DNA of 64,000 bases from Chloroflexota bacterium. GTDB lineage: Bacteria; Chloroflexota; Anaerolineae; Anaerolineales; Villigracilaceae. Positions 50,300 to 59,304 of this stretch are shown piece by piece. The notes below the pieces were generated by a model that saw only the letters and a program-made list of their open reading frames with translations, ran no database searches and was not told the origin of the DNA. The stretch covers positions 372,001-436,000 of the forward strand of contig JAIOOU010000003.1 in the NCBI GenBank assembly GCA_021414245.1, written 5' to 3'. Position 1 is the stretch's first letter; each line of letters starts with the position of its first letter. The position numbers and the translations under genes are program-made.

Positions 50300-52105
50300 T
50301 TATAAGGTAAAGTAAAAGGTTGCGCCTTTTCCTTCTTCCGCTTCAGCCCAGATATTGCCGCCATGAATTTTGATGATTCTGTGCACGATGGCCAGCCCGA
50401 CGCCGGTGCCGGGGAATTCGCTGACCGAGTGCAGGCGCTGGAATACTCCGAATAATTTGTTCACATAGGCCATGTCAAAACCCACCCCGTTATCACGAAC
50501 AAAGAATATTCGCTCCCTGGAGCCTGGCTGCTGGCCAAACTCGACCACGGCCTCGCCCTTCTTCGAAGTATATTTCCATGCGTTACTGAGCAGATTTTCA
50601 AGCACGATTCGAAGCAGGTTGGCATCACCATTCACCATCAGATCTGGCGTGATGATCAGCCTGACCTCCCGGGCCGGATCTGCTTCCCTGAGAGCCTTGG
50701 CGGTGGCTTCCGCGATTTCACTTAGATTGATCAATTTGGTCTGCAAAGGAGTGCGGGTGACCTTGGCGAGATTTAAGAGATCGTCGATCAATTCTGCCAT
50801 GTGTTGGGCGGCACCCCGGACCCGCTCCAGATGAGTGCGCGCCTCTCCGGGCAGCAATTCCCCGTAGTCTTCCAGTAAAATTTGGCTAAACCCATCTATG
50901 CTACGTAAAGGCGCACGCAGATCGTGAGATACAGAATAACTGAATGACTCCAACTCTTTGTTGGCGGTCTCTAGTTGGGCGGTGTGCTGCTTCAAGTCCT
51001 GATTTAATTTTTGAATATCAGTTTCCACCCGTTTGCGCTCTGTAATGTCCCGAATTGCAGCGCTCACCAAAAGGCCGTCTTCAGCTTCGAGTGGGCTTAA
51101 ACTGATTTCGATCGGGAATTCACTCCCGTTTTTTCGCCTGCCAAACAGGGCCAAGCCATCTCCCATGGGCCGCACAGGGTGGTTAAGATAATAATCCTCG
51201 CGGTGCCTGACATGTTTTCTTCGAAAACGCTTTGGGACAAGTTCTTCGACAGGATGCCCAACGATCTCGGACCGGTCATACCCGAAAAGTTTTTCTGCTT
51301 GGGAATTGATCAGATTGATAATCCCCAGCTTGTCCACGACCACCATTGCATCGGGGGCTGATTCGAGCAGGCCACGGAATTTTTTCTCGGCACGCTGGCG
51401 ACGGGTGATATCCCGTATGGCGGCGATGGTCAACAAGCCTTCCTCTGTTTGCAATGGGCTGAGACTGATTTCCACCGGGAATTCACTCCCGTCTGCCCGC
51501 AGGCCGTACAGGTCCAGCCCGATTCCCATGGGTCGTAATTGTGGTTCACTGATGAATTTATGGCGATGATTTGGGTGGATCTGGCGAAAACGTTCCGGGA
51601 TCAGGGCTTCAACGGGTCTTCCAGAAAGGGAATTTCGGTCGTAGCCAAATATGCTTCCTGTTTGTGCGTTGGCCAGCAGGATCACTCCATTTTGATCGAC
51701 GATTACAATGGCGTCAGGGGCGGCTTCGAGCAGGCCTTGAAATTTCTCCTCCAGAGTTTGGGTGTAGTGCCTGGTGGCTTTTAATTCCTCGGCAAGCTGG
51801 ACCTCTTCGGTGATGTCTCTGGAAATAATCAAGTATCCGGACACGTGGCCGGCCGAATCTAGTTTTGGTGTGATGACAAGGCGGGCTGGGAAGTGTTTTC
51901 CGTTATGTCGAACCTGGGAGAGACTACCTTCCCATTTCCTGGTGTGCAAGGCAGTTGCGATGATTTCGGATGGTTTACCTGCGGCAATATCCTCTTCGGT
52001 GAAGAGAGTGGAGCTTGCCTCCCGTCCGACGATTTCCGCGGGTGAATGGCCATAGATGCGTCTTGCCCCTTCGTTCCACAGGATGATTCGACCATCTGCG
52101 TCCAT
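50300..52105 (-). CDS. Multi-PAS sensor histidine kinase with unclear start
   Basis: At least 601 residues from the ATG at 52105. Three PAS domains (first ends YLIISRDITEEV; second and third share FPVEISLSPLQTEEG and FPIEISLSPLEAEDG), then HisKA with SYSVSHDLRAPLRS and HATPase (NLLSNAWKYTS, VRDNGVGFD, GTGVGLAIV). The ATG falls inside the first PAS domain: upstream codons 52106-52267 read on in frame as a good PAS start (NHELLDFIVEASTERAIIAM) but contain no ATG, GTG or TTG before an in-frame TAG at 52268-52270. The true start is therefore unresolved. No membrane helices are seen. Confidence 0.85.
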   Translation of the reverse strand: MDADGRIILWNEGARRIYGHSPAEIVGREASSTLFTEEDIAAGKPSEIIATALHTRKWEGSLSQVRHNGKHFPARLVITPKLDSAGHVSGYLIISRDITEEVQLAEELKATRHYTQTLEEKFQGLLEAAPDAIVIVDQNGVILLANAQTGSIFGYDRNSLSGRPVEALIPERFRQIHPNHRHKFISEPQLRPMGIGLDLYGLRADGSEFPVEISLSPLQTEEGLLTIAAIRDITRRQRAEKKFRGLLESAPDAMVVVDKLGIINLINSQAEKLFGYDRSEIVGHPVEELVPKRFRRKHVRHREDYYLNHPVRPMGDGLALFGRRKNGSEFPIEISLSPLEAEDGLLVSAAIRDITERKRVETDIQKLNQDLKQHTAQLETANKELESFSYSVSHDLRAPLRSIDGFSQILLEDYGELLPGEARTHLERVRGAAQHMAELIDDLLNLAKVTRTPLQTKLINLSEIAEATAKALREADPAREVRLIITPDLMVNGDANLLRIVLENLLSNAWKYTSKKGEAVVEFGQQPGSRERIFFVRDNGVGFDMAYVNKLFGVFQRLHSVSEFPGTGVGLAIVHRIIKIHGGNIWAEAEEGKGATFYFTL

Positions 52106-52391
52106 GGCAATGATCGCCCGTTCCGTGGAGGCTTCAACAATAAAATCGAGAAGCTCATGGTTGGGGATATCAGTTTGCAGAGATGCCGGTTTTTTCTTTA
52201 TACCTGATACCTTAATGGATAATACTGGGCAATTTCTGAAATAGTGGTTGCAGACCGGATATTTGGACTAATATTGTCTGATTAATATACTTGGATTTTC
52301 CCCAAAAAGCAATGCAATAATTAATCCAGACAGCTGATCTCCTGGATTTCGCAAAATGGTTATTAAATATGCAGGATGGGTTTAGTTCTGT

Positions 52392-52424
52392 AAAAAATCC
52401 CCGTTATAAGAACGGGGATTTTTT
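52392..52424 (-). terminator. Terminator of the GMC oxidoreductase gene
   Basis: AAAAAATCCCCGTT pairs with AACGGGGATTTTTT around ATAAG; it directly follows the minus-strand stop at 52426 and is symmetric. Confidence 0.88.
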
Positions 52425-52425
52425 A

Positions 52426-54024
52426 CTACTTTTGTGATTTTGGCTTTATTTTGCTCATTGCATACTCCGCCAGGGCGGTGATCGTCAGCGAAGGATTCAC
52501 GCCCGGGTTGGCCGGCATGATCGAACCATCTATGATATACAAGCCTTCGTAATTATAGACTTCGAAATTATTGTTTACCACTCCGCCATCCACGTTCTGG
52601 CCAATGGGGGCGCCGCCAAGGATATGGGCGGTTGTCGGCAGGTTTAACAGGTTCTCACCGATTGAGCCGAGTGCAATCCCGTTCGTACGGCCTGCGAAGT
52701 CGCGCGTCAATTCGTGTGAACCCTTCACCTGGGCGTGGATCTCGAAGCCCGGCTCCTTTTCCGCCACCATGCCGCGCCGGAAAAGCGTGAATCCGCTTCT
52801 GCCGATCTGAAAGCGCATGCGATTATTTGCATGCTGCATCACCAGCAGGATGGTCACATTGTGAGCCCAACCGGGCAGGATCAGCGCCTTCAGAAAGTCG
52901 CTGGGATGCTGGATCGCCCACCAGATGAATTTCAGAAATCGCATCGGGATGCTCACGTCCGTGTCGATGAGCGGGGCCGCCAGGAAGCGCATCAGGGAGG
53001 AACCGTCAGGATAACGCACAGGTTCGATGCGTGTGATCTCATCATGATTGTAGATGGAGGAGATTGACACGCCTTCCGAATAATTGATGTCGGATGTGCG
53101 GGCCACGCTTCCCAAAAGCGCCTCGGAGTTGGTTCTCACCATGTGACCCAATCTTCGGGACAGGAATGGGAGCGAGCCCTTGACGTCGCGCAAATTCAAT
53201 AATAGTTTTATGGTCCCCATCACGCCCGCAGAGAATATGACATTCCTTGCATGTACAGTCTGTTTGTATTTAATCGGGGAGGTGGAGGAGCGGTAGGTGA
53301 CGGTGTAGCGCGCCATCCCGGACATAAGCTGGGGTTTTACATCCACCACTTCAACCTCCGCTTTGATTTGTGCGCCATTCTTTTCTGCAAAATACAGATA
53401 ATTCTTTGGCAGAGTGTTCTTGGCGTTATGTCGGCACCCCACCATGCATCCGCCGCAGTGCTGGCAGCCTGCCCGTTGTGGACCCTGTCCGTTGAAATAG
53501 GGGTCCGGTACGGTCACGCCGGCTTCGCCGAAAAACGCACCCACATCCGTCGCGCGGAAGGTGCGGCCCATGCCGCGTTCCTCGGCCATTTCCTTCAGAA
53601 CCAAATCTGCTTCCCATAGTTTTGGGTTGCGTGCTGCGCCCAACATTCTTTTGGCGGTGACGTAATGTTCCCTCAATACCTGTCCCCAATTGATGTTTTG
53701 ATTCCATGCGGGTGTCGAGAAGGTCTGTTCCGATGGGATTTCAAGCACATTGGCATAACCGAGGGAGCCACCGCCCACACCTGCACCGTGCAGGACCATC
53801 GCTCCTTTGAGAATGCTGATTTGCAGGATGCCGTGTGCGCGAATGACGGGCATCCACAGGTATTTCCAAAACTGCCAGTTGGACTTTGCAAAATCCTGAT
53901 CTGCAAAACGCCGGCCTTTTTCCAGGACGAGAACGGAATAGCCTTTCTCCGTCAATCGCATCGCCGAAACACTTCCCCCGAACCCTGAACCGATGATCAC
54001 ATAATCATAGTATTGTTCGCTCAT
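52426..54024 (-). CDS. GMC-type FAD oxidoreductase (cholesterol-oxidase-like)
   Basis: 532 residues. FAD binding is marked by YVIIGSGFGGSVSAMRLTEKG; the next motif is LHGAGVGGGSLGYANV; the C-terminal GMC block is GLYIIDGSIMPANPGVNPSL. A Cys cluster, CQHCGGCMVGCRHNAKNT (near residue 195), is shared with bacterial long-chain alcohol and sterol oxidoreductases and may bind an Fe-S centre. No signal peptide is seen. The substrate is probably a hydrophobic alcohol (inference). Confidence 0.87.
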   Translation of the reverse strand: MSEQYYDYVIIGSGFGGSVSAMRLTEKGYSVLVLEKGRRFADQDFAKSNWQFWKYLWMPVIRAHGILQISILKGAMVLHGAGVGGGSLGYANVLEIPSEQTFSTPAWNQNINWGQVLREHYVTAKRMLGAARNPKLWEADLVLKEMAEERGMGRTFRATDVGAFFGEAGVTVPDPYFNGQGPQRAGCQHCGGCMVGCRHNAKNTLPKNYLYFAEKNGAQIKAEVEVVDVKPQLMSGMARYTVTYRSSTSPIKYKQTVHARNVIFSAGVMGTIKLLLNLRDVKGSLPFLSRRLGHMVRTNSEALLGSVARTSDINYSEGVSISSIYNHDEITRIEPVRYPDGSSLMRFLAAPLIDTDVSIPMRFLKFIWWAIQHPSDFLKALILPGWAHNVTILLVMQHANNRMRFQIGRSGFTLFRRGMVAEKEPGFEIHAQVKGSHELTRDFAGRTNGIALGSIGENLLNLPTTAHILGGAPIGQNVDGGVVNNNFEVYNYEGLYIIDGSIMPANPGVNPSLTITALAEYAMSKIKPKSQK

Positions 54025-54213
54025 GATTTCCCTGTCAATTTGATTTGATGCACGAATTATACTTCGTCAATTCCTTTGCTCATTAATGAAGTACATGGAA
54101 ATCTTTGCATTTTTGATTTTCCGCAGAACCCAGGGCGAATCGGTGGGTAATGACCAGGGATGACCTTCTGTCCATCAGTGTGTATTTAATATCACGAATA
54201 GGAGTAATGGGAG

Positions 54214-54241
54214 TTGTATTGTCGGAAATAAGCACTATACT
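54214..54241 (+). promoter_or_regulatory. Candidate promoter of the lipoprotein gene
   Basis: TTGTAT at 54214-54219, 16-base spacer and TATACT at 54236-54241, about 40 bases before the start. The downstream ATG has no strong Shine-Dalgarno. Confidence 0.4.
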
Positions 54242-54282
54242 GATATCTATCGGATCCTATTCTGATAGAAAGCTGGTTTCGC

Positions 54283-55350
54283 ATGAAGATCAATGTTCGC
54301 CAATTCCTGCTTGGTTCGTTTCTGGTCCTGGGAATCACGCTGACTGCCTGCATGCCGGCCGGCGGGGAGAGCTCCGTTACAATCAATCTGGATGATATCG
54401 GCGGGACCTATTATTTTGATGGTCCCTGTTTTCCGGATACCTTTGACCTTCAGGCTACTCTGGTAGGGGATTCCAGCAGGGTGGCGGCAGTTGTCTATCA
54501 GCTGACAGTCAACGGAAGTGGTGGCACCCACCTTGAGATCATCAACAACCTTTTTGCCGATCATACCAGGGGTGGCTATTACAGCCGTTTGGTTGGAATG
54601 GCGGCGGAATTGTCTGGTGTTCCGGAGGATGTGCTGACCGGCCAATTATCCGTTCGGGCACTCGATTCGTCCGGTGCGACTCTTGGTCACAGTGAGCGGA
54701 CACTTGATTTTCAACGCTGCTTATATGAAGACGGCATAACGATCCGGCCGGATGTGTCCACCAGGGACCTTTATTATGGTACCGGATGTATTGCCGAGGT
54801 AACTCAATCGGTCGTCATTTCCAGGTTTTCCGCTCTTGCGGCCGGAGTACAAATGACTTCATATTGGGTGGCCGAGGCAGGCGGGGGAGCGGCCGATATT
54901 GCCGCACATCCGATGGTCATGAGCGATCTGTCGACTCCTGCATCCCTGTTCTTTTATCAATTTACCGACACGTTGATGATTACCGATGCGGTAATTCACG
55001 ATATCGAGTCGTTTCTAGGCCCCCTTGATCTGGCAGCTGATCCGATCTTTATTCTTGATGCAATTTATGAATTTAACGCAAGGGAAAATGTTCAGCGCTT
55101 GTGGAACACGGACCGGATCGCAATCCAGGTTCACCCGTGTGCAGCCATGCCCATTCCGACAGCCACGTTTACTGAGATCCCCACTGAAACGCCGGTTGCC
55201 ACCTTGATCCCGTATGTTCCGCCTACAAATAAACCCGGTGGCAGCGGCGGGAGCGGCGGCGGAGCTGTGGCATGCACCGATTACGGCAAGGACCAGGGCA
55301 AATGCGAGGCGGCAGGCTGCAAATGGAGCGGAACTTACTGTTACAAATAA
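54283..55350 (+). CDS. Secreted lipoprotein of unknown function
   Basis: 355 residues. The signal peptide ends in a lipobox (GITLTACMP, Cys 23). The body is beta-rich with a few Cys (CFPD, RCLYED, GCIAEV). A Thr/Pro linker (near 285-315) and a Gly/Ser spacer lead to a short Cys-rich C-terminal module, CTDYGKDQGKCEAAGCKWSG, with four or five Cys that could form disulfides. I do not recognise the main domain. The layout suggests a surface-exposed binding protein. Confidence 0.75.
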   Translation: MKINVRQFLLGSFLVLGITLTACMPAGGESSVTINLDDIGGTYYFDGPCFPDTFDLQATLVGDSSRVAAVVYQLTVNGSGGTHLEIINNLFADHTRGGYYSRLVGMAAELSGVPEDVLTGQLSVRALDSSGATLGHSERTLDFQRCLYEDGITIRPDVSTRDLYYGTGCIAEVTQSVVISRFSALAAGVQMTSYWVAEAGGGAADIAAHPMVMSDLSTPASLFFYQFTDTLMITDAVIHDIESFLGPLDLAADPIFILDAIYEFNARENVQRLWNTDRIAIQVHPCAAMPIPTATFTEIPTETPVATLIPYVPPTNKPGGSGGSGGGAVACTDYGKDQGKCEAAGCKWSGTYCYK

Positions 55351-55380
55351 AGCTGATTGCCCGACTTGATGACCAGCTCG

Positions 55381-56151
55381 TTATTCAACGGCAACTTTGC
55401 TGGCGTAAAAGGTGATCGTACGGGTTCCATCCGCGCCAAGTTTGAATTGTCCCTCGAATTTTAATCCGCCGACCCAGGCAACATAGGTATACCAGCCTGC
55501 GGGTATTCTGGTGTGTACCGGGCCACTGACCGGGTATTCATAGATGACATGGTAGCCATCCTTTGTTGTTCCCTGAAGGGAAACATAAACATCGCCGTGA
55601 GCCTTGTTGATTAATTCAATTTCCCCTCTTGGGGTTCCTGCAGGCACGGATCCATGGGAAAGGGGGACCGGCTCTTTTGTGGTGACAGGTGTAAAAATGT
55701 TCGACGATGAAGCGGGTACGTAAATGATCTGTCCCACATACAGGAGATTGATATCCCGGATCTGAGGATTGGCTGCCCATAACATCTGTATGGTAACGCC
55801 ATAGCGGCTGGCGATGCCGGAGAATGTGTCGCTTAATTGAACAGTATACGCGCCGCTGTAGTTATTGGGGGTATAGGTGACTGAAGTGGGTGTGCCTGGG
55901 GCATTGTAGTTGCTGCCGGGAAGGGTTAATGTCTGGCCGGTATGTAATGGTTCAACAATTCCCGGGTTGGCTGCCTTGATGGCGGAGACGGACGTTCCGC
56001 ACATTGAGGCAATCTTGGCGAATGTATCTCCCGGGTCAACGGAATAGGTGCCGCCGCAAACGCCTCCAGCCTGGGCCATCCCTGGAACCCCAAGGCTGGT
56101 GAACAGAAGCAGGACAAGCACTGAGATCTGCGTAAAGGTCCTAGGGAACAT
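55381..56151 (-). CDS. Secreted protein with two LysM domains
   Basis: 256 residues. Signal peptide 1-28 (FTQISVLVLLLFTSLGVPGMAQA). LysM 1 covers about 34-79 (YSVDPGDTFAKIASMCG ... LHTGQTLTLPG); LysM 2 covers about 99-145 (YTVQLSDTFSGIASRYG ... LLYVGQIIYVP). The C-terminal 80 residues are a beta-rich domain (KDGYHVIYEYPVSGPVHTRI) of unknown role. It likely attaches to cell-wall glycans. The gene is convergent with the lipoprotein gene, with only 30 bases between their stops. Confidence 0.85.
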   Translation of the reverse strand: MFPRTFTQISVLVLLLFTSLGVPGMAQAGGVCGGTYSVDPGDTFAKIASMCGTSVSAIKAANPGIVEPLHTGQTLTLPGSNYNAPGTPTSVTYTPNNYSGAYTVQLSDTFSGIASRYGVTIQMLWAANPQIRDINLLYVGQIIYVPASSSNIFTPVTTKEPVPLSHGSVPAGTPRGEIELINKAHGDVYVSLQGTTKDGYHVIYEYPVSGPVHTRIPAGWYTYVAWVGGLKFEGQFKLGADGTRTITFYASKVAVE

Positions 56152-56217
56152 GTTTCACCTCCACAAATGGAATCCCTTAATTCTTATGGTAGGGCAAATT
56201 GGGATGGATTTCAACCC

Positions 56218-57063
56218 TTAATATTGATAAAAGCCCCGTCCCGTCTTCCTTCCCAAATACCCTGCATCGACCATCTTCCTTAATAAATAAGCGGGACGAT
56301 ATTTGTCTTCGCCCAGATCCCGTTGCAGGACTTCCATCACGAACAGCACCACATCCAGTCCGATCAGATCCGCAAGGGTCAGGGGACCCATCGGGTGATT
56401 CATGCCCAGTTTCATGACCTGGTCGATCGCTTCCGGAGTGCCCACGTTTTCCTGCAGGGCAAAGACCGCTTCATTGATCATCGGACACAGGATGCGGTTG
56501 GAGATAAATCCGGGCGAATCATTGGCTTCGACAGGCTCCTTACCGAGAACTTTACAAAGCTCCATGATGGTTGTTGTGGTTTCATCGGACGTGCCCAATC
56601 CACGAATGACCTCGACCAGTTTCATCAGCGGCACGGGATTCATGAAGTGCATGCCGATGACCTTGCCGGGGCGTTTGGTCACAGCAGCGATCTTGGTGAT
56701 CGAGATGGAGGAGGTGTTCGAAGCCAGGATCACGCCTTCGCGGGCATTGGCATCCATGTCCTTGAAAATCTTGAATTTTAATTCGGGATTTTCGGTGGCA
56801 GCTTCGATGACCAGGTCCGCGGCTTTCATGGTATTCATGTCCCCGACATAGCTGATCTTGTCTGCGGTATTCTTTTGCTCCTGGGTGATTGCGCCCTTCT
56901 CCACAAGTTTGGCCGTGGACCTGTCGATCGTTGTTCTGGCTTTCTCCAGCGCCGCCGGCATGACATCCATGCAGGTCACTTGATATCCCGAAGTCGCGGC
57001 GACCTGCGCAATGCCGTTGCCCATGGTCCCCGCGCCGATGACAAAGATGTTTTTAATGGTCAT
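56218..57063 (-). CDS. hbd: 3-hydroxybutyryl-CoA dehydrogenase
   Basis: 281 residues from the ATG at 57063, which overlaps the upstream stop (ATGA). It oxidises or forms (S)-3-hydroxyacyl-CoA with NAD(P). The Rossmann start [17 protein letters not shown], the catalytic region [16 protein letters not shown] (His) with [12 protein letters not shown] before it, and the C-terminal [16 protein letters not shown] are all visible. Thiolase is encoded upstream on the same strand, so the pair fits butyryl-CoA or fatty-acid metabolism. Confidence 0.93.
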   Translation of the reverse strand: MTIKNIFVIGAGTMGNGIAQVAATSGYQVTCMDVMPAALEKARTTIDRSTAKLVEKGAITQEQKNTADKISYVGDMNTMKAADLVIEAATENPELKFKIFKDMDANAREGVILASNTSSISITKIAAVTKRPGKVIGMHFMNPVPLMKLVEVIRGLGTSDETTTTIMELCKVLGKEPVEANDSPGFISNRILCPMINEAVFALQENVGTPEAIDQVMKLGMNHPMGPLTLADLIGLDVVLFVMEVLQRDLGEDKYRPAYLLRKMVDAGYLGRKTGRGFYQY

Positions 57064-57545
57064 TTCTTTTCTCTCCATAATTTCATATTGTTCTGTATCT
57101 GTTCGATATGGGCGGGGATGTGCGCAGGATAGATATTGAGCCACTTCTCAAAGGTGTAGGGCTTGTCCATTTCAGGGTGGACAATTGCATGCGTGAACAC
57201 CTCCTCGGGCTGGCGCTTCAGCAGTTCATAGGTGGTCTTGCGTGCCAGTCGCAAAACCTCCAGTGCATCCTCCACGTTCTGATCGTGATAATTCAACTGA
57301 ATGGCCCAGGCATCCTGGTCATAGCCCATCAGCGTGCCGCCCGGTTCGACGATCAGTTTGCGGACCCGCAAAGCGGAATTCGATTCGGAATCCGCAAGGT
57401 GGATCAGGATCTCGTGGATGCTCCACTCCTTGGGTTCAGGCTTGAATTTCATCGCATCCTGCGGGACCTCGGCCAGTACGGCCTTCAATAAGTCGAATCC
57501 ACGGCCGTACAATTCTATTTTTTCATTACGTTCCTTTGAATCCAT
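57060..57545 (-). CDS. DinB-like protein
   Basis: 161 residues. [20 protein letters not shown] carries the first metal His; [16 protein letters not shown] carries the other two, the DinB/YfiT triad. The stop overlaps the hbd start. Its link to CoA metabolism is by position only. Confidence 0.8.
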   Translation of the reverse strand: MDSKERNEKIELYGRGFDLLKAVLAEVPQDAMKFKPEPKEWSIHEILIHLADSESNSALRVRKLIVEPGGTLMGYDQDAWAIQLNYHDQNVEDALEVLRLARKTTYELLKRQPEEVFTHAIVHPEMDKPYTFEKWLNIYPAHIPAHIEQIQNNMKLWREKK

Positions 57546-57563
57546 GTTTTTCTCCTTGCTGGA

Positions 57564-57597
57564 AAAAAATGAACGGAGATAAATCTTTTACTCCGTC
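57564..57597 (-). terminator. Terminator after thiolase
   Basis: On the minus strand GACGGAG and CTCCGTT form the stem, followed by CATTTTTTT. It separates thiolase from the DinB-like gene. Confidence 0.6.
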
Positions 57598-57606
57598 CAT
57601 CAGGGT

Positions 57607-58806
57607 TTATTCGACTTCCACCGCCATTGCAACCGCTTCGCCGCCGCCGAGACATAAAGAGGCAATGCCGCGCTTCAAGCCGCGATCCTTCAAGGCATAA
57701 ATCAGCGTGGTTAATACGCGGGCGCCGCTTGCGCCAAGCGGATGGCCAAGCGCGATTGCGCCGCCATTTATGTTGACCTTGTCCCAGTCCCAGCCTTGAT
57801 CGGCGAGGGCGTATCCGTCTGCCAGCACCTGGGCCGCGAAGGCTTCGTTGACTTCAAAGAGATCCACATCACTGAGCTTCCAGTCAATTTTCTTCAGGAG
57901 TTTGGGAATGGCATGGGCGGGTGCCGCAAACAGGTATTTGGGTTCGACAGCAGCTTGCGCGTAACCAATTACCCGGGCAATGGGCTTGAGACTATTTTTT
58001 TCCGCATAAGTGCGCGAGGAGACAACCACCGCAGCCGCACCGTCATTCATGGAAGAGGAATTGCCTGCGGTTACTTTTCCATTTTCCCTGAAGGCTGGTT
58101 TCAATTTTGCAAGAGATTCAAGCGAACTGTCCTTGCGCGGACCTTCGTCCGTGTCAAACAAGGTCACCTCACCCTTTCGGCCGGGGATTTGAACAGGGAC
58201 AATCTCCAACTTGAAGCGTCCCGCTTCCTGGGCTTCAACAGCTTTCAGATGCGAGCGAAGCGCGAACTCGTCCATCGCGGCGCGGGTGACTTCGTATTCA
58301 TCCGCGATAAATTCCGCAGCGTTGCCCATGCCCCAATTCTCGAAAGGATCCCACAGGCCGTCGCTTAATAGGGCGTCGCTTAAGGGCTGATTGCCGAACT
58401 TTAATTCACCCGAACGTCCACTGACCAGATAAGGTGCGCGGCTCATGGACTCCATTCCGCCTGCTACAAATAGATCGGCATCGCCGGCGCGAATGGCCTG
58501 GGCGGCCTGCATCGCGGCTTTTAATCCCGATCCGCATACTTTATTGACGGTGGTCGCGCCCACTGTGGCGGGCACCCCTGCAAAAATGGAGGCCTGACGT
58601 GCAGGAGCCTGCCCATTGCCGGCCTGCACCACGTTGCCCATCAGGACTTCTTCGATATCCTTGGGATCGATGCCCGCCCGTTCCACGGCGGCCTTGACCG
58701 CCACTGCGCCAAGCCGGGTTGCGTTCATGCCGCTTAATGCACCTTGAAATTTCCCGATCGGGGTGCGGGCTGCACTAAGGATCACTGCTTCGTTTTCTTT
58801 GCTCAT
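57607..58806 (-). CDS. Acetyl-CoA acetyltransferase (thiolase)
   Basis: 399 residues. The nucleophile Cys is in [17 protein letters not shown], the second His is in [17 protein letters not shown], and the proton-relay Cys is in [15 protein letters not shown]. The start pattern [20 protein letters not shown] is typical. It makes or cleaves acetoacetyl-CoA and lies upstream of hbd on the same strand. Confidence 0.94.
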   Translation of the reverse strand: MSKENEAVILSAARTPIGKFQGALSGMNATRLGAVAVKAAVERAGIDPKDIEEVLMGNVVQAGNGQAPARQASIFAGVPATVGATTVNKVCGSGLKAAMQAAQAIRAGDADLFVAGGMESMSRAPYLVSGRSGELKFGNQPLSDALLSDGLWDPFENWGMGNAAEFIADEYEVTRAAMDEFALRSHLKAVEAQEAGRFKLEIVPVQIPGRKGEVTLFDTDEGPRKDSSLESLAKLKPAFRENGKVTAGNSSSMNDGAAAVVVSSRTYAEKNSLKPIARVIGYAQAAVEPKYLFAAPAHAIPKLLKKIDWKLSDVDLFEVNEAFAAQVLADGYALADQGWDWDKVNINGGAIALGHPLGASGARVLTTLIYALKDRGLKRGIASLCLGGGEAVAMAVEVE

Positions 58807-58899
58807 GACATCTCCTGTTGGTGATGCGGCTATTATAAAGCCTGTTGGATGGGGACGGGTTACCCTGCTCCTGCGACAAGGGTAAGGTAAAATTTGTTG

Positions 58900-59304
58900 A
58901 TGAATGAGCTGAATTCCCTCTATGACCTGATTGGCGGCGAGACAAAATTGCGCGCCCTTGTGGACCGGTTTTATGACATCATGGATTCTTCACCTGAAGC
59001 CAGGGACATCCGTGCCTACCATGCGAAGAGTTTGAGCCAGTCCCGTGAGAAATTATTCATGTTCCTCTCCGGCTGGTCGGGCGGACCATCTTTGTACATT
59101 GAAAAATATGGACATCCACGTTTGCGCCAGCGGCACATGCCTTTTTCCATTGGCATGCGTGAGCGGGATCAATGGCTGTGGTGTATGAACAAGGCTCTGG
59201 ATGAAAGTGGATTTCTGCCTTCCGTAGTGGACCATCTCAGGAAGCGTTTCGCCGAGGTGGCGGATTTTATGCGGAATAAGACGGATGGGGAGCATAATGT
59301 CTGA
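58900..59304 (+). CDS. Group II truncated haemoglobin
   Basis: 134 residues. The globin pattern includes YDLIGGETKLRALVDRFYDI, the LFMFLSGWSGGPSLYIEKYG block and the proximal His in HPRLRQRHMPFSIG, with WLWCMNKAL (Trp of group II). It binds O2 or NO. The start is either the ATG at 58900 or a TTG at 58894 that is better spaced from AAGG. The stop lies inside the next gene. Confidence 0.87.
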   Translation: MNELNSLYDLIGGETKLRALVDRFYDIMDSSPEARDIRAYHAKSLSQSREKLFMFLSGWSGGPSLYIEKYGHPRLRQRHMPFSIGMRERDQWLWCMNKALDESGFLPSVVDHLRKRFAEVADFMRNKTDGEHNV

